46,587 nucleotides of DNA from Verrucomicrobiia bacterium (lineage in GTDB: Bacteria; Verrucomicrobiota; Verrucomicrobiia; Limisphaerales; DSYF01), in the NCBI GenBank assembly GCA_035765895.1, contig DASTWL010000056.1:1-46587 (forward strand), in the 5' to 3' direction. The notes below the pieces were generated by a model. The model saw only the letters and a program-made list of their open reading frames with translations. It was not told where the DNA came from and searched no databases. How positions within the stretch are numbered: the first letter of the stretch is position 1; the number at the start of each line of letters is the position of its first letter. This document shows positions 45,382-46,587 of the stretch, piece by piece. A program made the position numbers and the translations under genes.

Positions 45382-46326
45382 ATGCGCAGCGAAACCGTCA
45401 CTCTTGACCGCTCCTTTCCCAGCGAGCGCCTCGATGCGTGGCTGCGGCGACAATTCCCCGCCATGTCGCGGGGGGCAATTCAACGGCTCATCGAGGAAGG
45501 CCACATCACCGTCAACGGCGCGCAGACCAAGCCCACGCACACGCCGCGGGCGGGAGACGTGGTGCGCGTGGAATGGCCCGATGCCAAGCCCGCGGCGGCG
45601 CAGCCCGAGGACATCCCGCTCGACATCCTTTACGAGGACGAGGCGTTGCTGGTCTTGAACAAACCACCCGGGCTGGTGGTGCACCCGGCCGCCGGCAACG
45701 CAGAGCACACGCTCGTCAACGCGCTGCTGCATCATTGTGCCGGCGGACTCAGCGGCGTCGGCGGCGTGGCGCGCCCGGGCATCGTCCACCGGCTCGACAA
45801 GGATACGAGCGGCTGCCTCGTCGTGGCGAAGAATGACGCAACCCACCTCGCGCTCTCGGCGCAGTTCGCCGGGCGCCACGTCCACAAAGTCTATCTCGCG
45901 ATTGTTTGCGGCGAAGTGGCCCGGGAAAAAGGCGACATTCGCGCCGCCATTGCGCGCCATGCGTCCCATCGCAAACGCATGGCGGTGGATGACGACCGCG
46001 GGCGCGAGGCACACACCAGTTATCGGGTTTTGGAACGGCTGAATTCAGCCACGCTCGTTGAGGCGATTTTGCACACGGGCCGCACACATCAGATTCGCGT
46101 GCACTTCCAGCATCTCGGCCATCCGCTGGTGGGGGATGACACCTATGGACAACGGCAGAACCGGCGTTTGACGGAACTGACCCGCTACGCGGCGCCGCGC
46201 CAGATGCTGCACGCGGCGGAACTCGGCTTCACGCATCCGCGCACCGGCACGCGCCAAATGTTCCGGGCGCCGCTGCCGGAGGATTTCGAGGATGCGCTGA
46301 GCGCCTTGCGCGGGGCCGCTGCGTAA
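45382..46326 (+). CDS. rluD: RluD-like 23S rRNA pseudouridine synthase
   Basis: 314 aa. An N-terminal S4 domain (about 12-60, [38 protein letters not shown]) is followed by the RluA-type catalytic domain: [35 protein letters not shown] with the catalytic Asp, [32 protein letters not shown] and GDDTYGQRQ, and [15 protein letters not shown]. It turns uridines into pseudouridine in helix 69 of 23S rRNA, if it is the RluD ortholog; other RluA-family targets are possible. ATG 45382, 92 bases after lspA. Confidence 0.9.
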   Translation: MRSETVTLDRSFPSERLDAWLRRQFPAMSRGAIQRLIEEGHITVNGAQTKPTHTPRAGDVVRVEWPDAKPAAAQPEDIPLDILYEDEALLVLNKPPGLVVHPAAGNAEHTLVNALLHHCAGGLSGVGGVARPGIVHRLDKDTSGCLVVAKNDATHLALSAQFAGRHVHKVYLAIVCGEVAREKGDIRAAIARHASHRKRMAVDDDRGREAHTSYRVLERLNSATLVEAILHTGRTHQIRVHFQHLGHPLVGDDTYGQRQNRRLTELTRYAAPRQMLHAAELGFTHPRTGTRQMFRAPLPEDFEDALSALRGAAA

Positions 46327-46376
46327 GAAGATGGCATTGCCGGCGGGCGTTTGATTTTCGATACTGGTTTTGCTTG

Positions 46377-46587
46377 ATGCAGCCAGCCAACCAAACTCAA
46401 TTGAACCCGCCAGGAACAAATCCCCGACCCGCCTCAGCCGGAGCCGCCGGCCAGGAACAACCCTTTCGTTGCGGTCTGGCCGTGCTGGTGGGTCGCACAA
46501 ATGCCGGCAAATCCACCCTGCTGAACGCGCTCGTTGGGACGAAAGTCTCGATCGTGACACCGCGCCCGCAAACCACACGTGAGGCCA
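46377..46587 (+). CDS. era: GTPase Era, 5' part (cut by window edge)
   Basis: 70 codons are present, from ATG 46377. After a Pro/Gln/Gly-rich N-terminal extension of about 30 residues ([20 protein letters not shown]), the P-loop reads [16 protein letters not shown], then [15 protein letters not shown], the G2 effector block that is specific to Era. Most Era proteins have G-R-P-N-V-G-K-S; here Thr and Ala replace Pro and Val. Era helps mature 16S rRNA and assemble the 30S subunit. The rest, including the KH domain, lies beyond the window. Confidence 0.9.
   Translation, partial: MQPANQTQLNPPGTNPRPASAGAAGQEQPFRCGLAVLVGRTNAGKSTLLNALVGTKVSIVTPRPQTTREA

Overview
The window is GC-rich (roughly 60-65 % by eye), gene-dense bacterial chromosome. 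The gene set points to Verrucomicrobiota, most likely the Pedosphaerales/Limisphaerales side: a two-domain DUF1080 protein beside a Tat-exported Gfo/Idh/MocA oxidoreductase, a secreted seven-bladed RCC1-like protein with a typical C-terminal tail, a fused SecDF, a DUF47/PiT pair, GH39, and an S1/P1-type nuclease. The placement is inferred from content; no marker search was possible.

Layout. 1-1420 is a gene-poor edge: the 3' end of an IS3-family element whose right end (about 140) lies inside the 5' part of an exported-protein gene, a possible 53-aa ORF, and tRNA-Asn(GTT) on the minus strand with a clear promoter. 1422-5193 holds a small Pro/Cys-rich exported protein, a histone-deacetylase-fold amidohydrolase, a secreted S1/P1 nuclease with all zinc ligands, a group 3 truncated haemoglobin and an uncharacterised conserved protein. 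5202-9754 is the oddest part: an oversized alaS (1055 aa) with an AT-rich insertion of about 130 codons and an in-frame palindromic repeat, preceded by a PrsW-like membrane protease gene, a relic of a second alaS 3' end, and a 17-base repeat found on both sides of the PrsW/relic segment. 9755-14349 has a membrane PAS-PAS histidine kinase overlapping a single-domain response regulator, then phosphoglucomutase.

14364-18789 (minus) encodes an OPT transporter, an FMN reductase and a DUF47-PiT phosphate-uptake pair. 18920-27867 (plus) is a housekeeping run: yajC, secDF, terC-like, recJ, ispD, a C-terminal processing protease, tsaD. 27899-32060 holds a small membrane protein, a YkgJ-like Cys-cluster protein, nadE, a DUF192 lipoprotein and argB. 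32128-38792 is an exported/carbohydrate region: the RCC1-like protein, GH39, double DUF1080 and a Tat-exported Gfo/Idh/MocA oxidoreductase, consistent with extracytoplasmic glycoside breakdown through 3-keto intermediates. A DUF3634-like small membrane protein follows.

On the minus strand, argC, an unknown 185-aa gene, a LOG-family gene, argJ and an exported SMP-30/lactonase gene are spaced 1-20 bases apart and form one apparent operon (43673 to 39179), insulated from rplM-rpsI by a strong terminator. The window ends with lspA, an rluD-like pseudouridine synthase and the 5' end of era on the plus strand.

There is no CRISPR array, prophage or recognisable defence island. The points most worth following up are the alaS mosaic and its upstream relic, the 3-keto-glycoside candidate locus, the arginine operon with two unexpected members, and the conserved unknown gene downstream of alaS.
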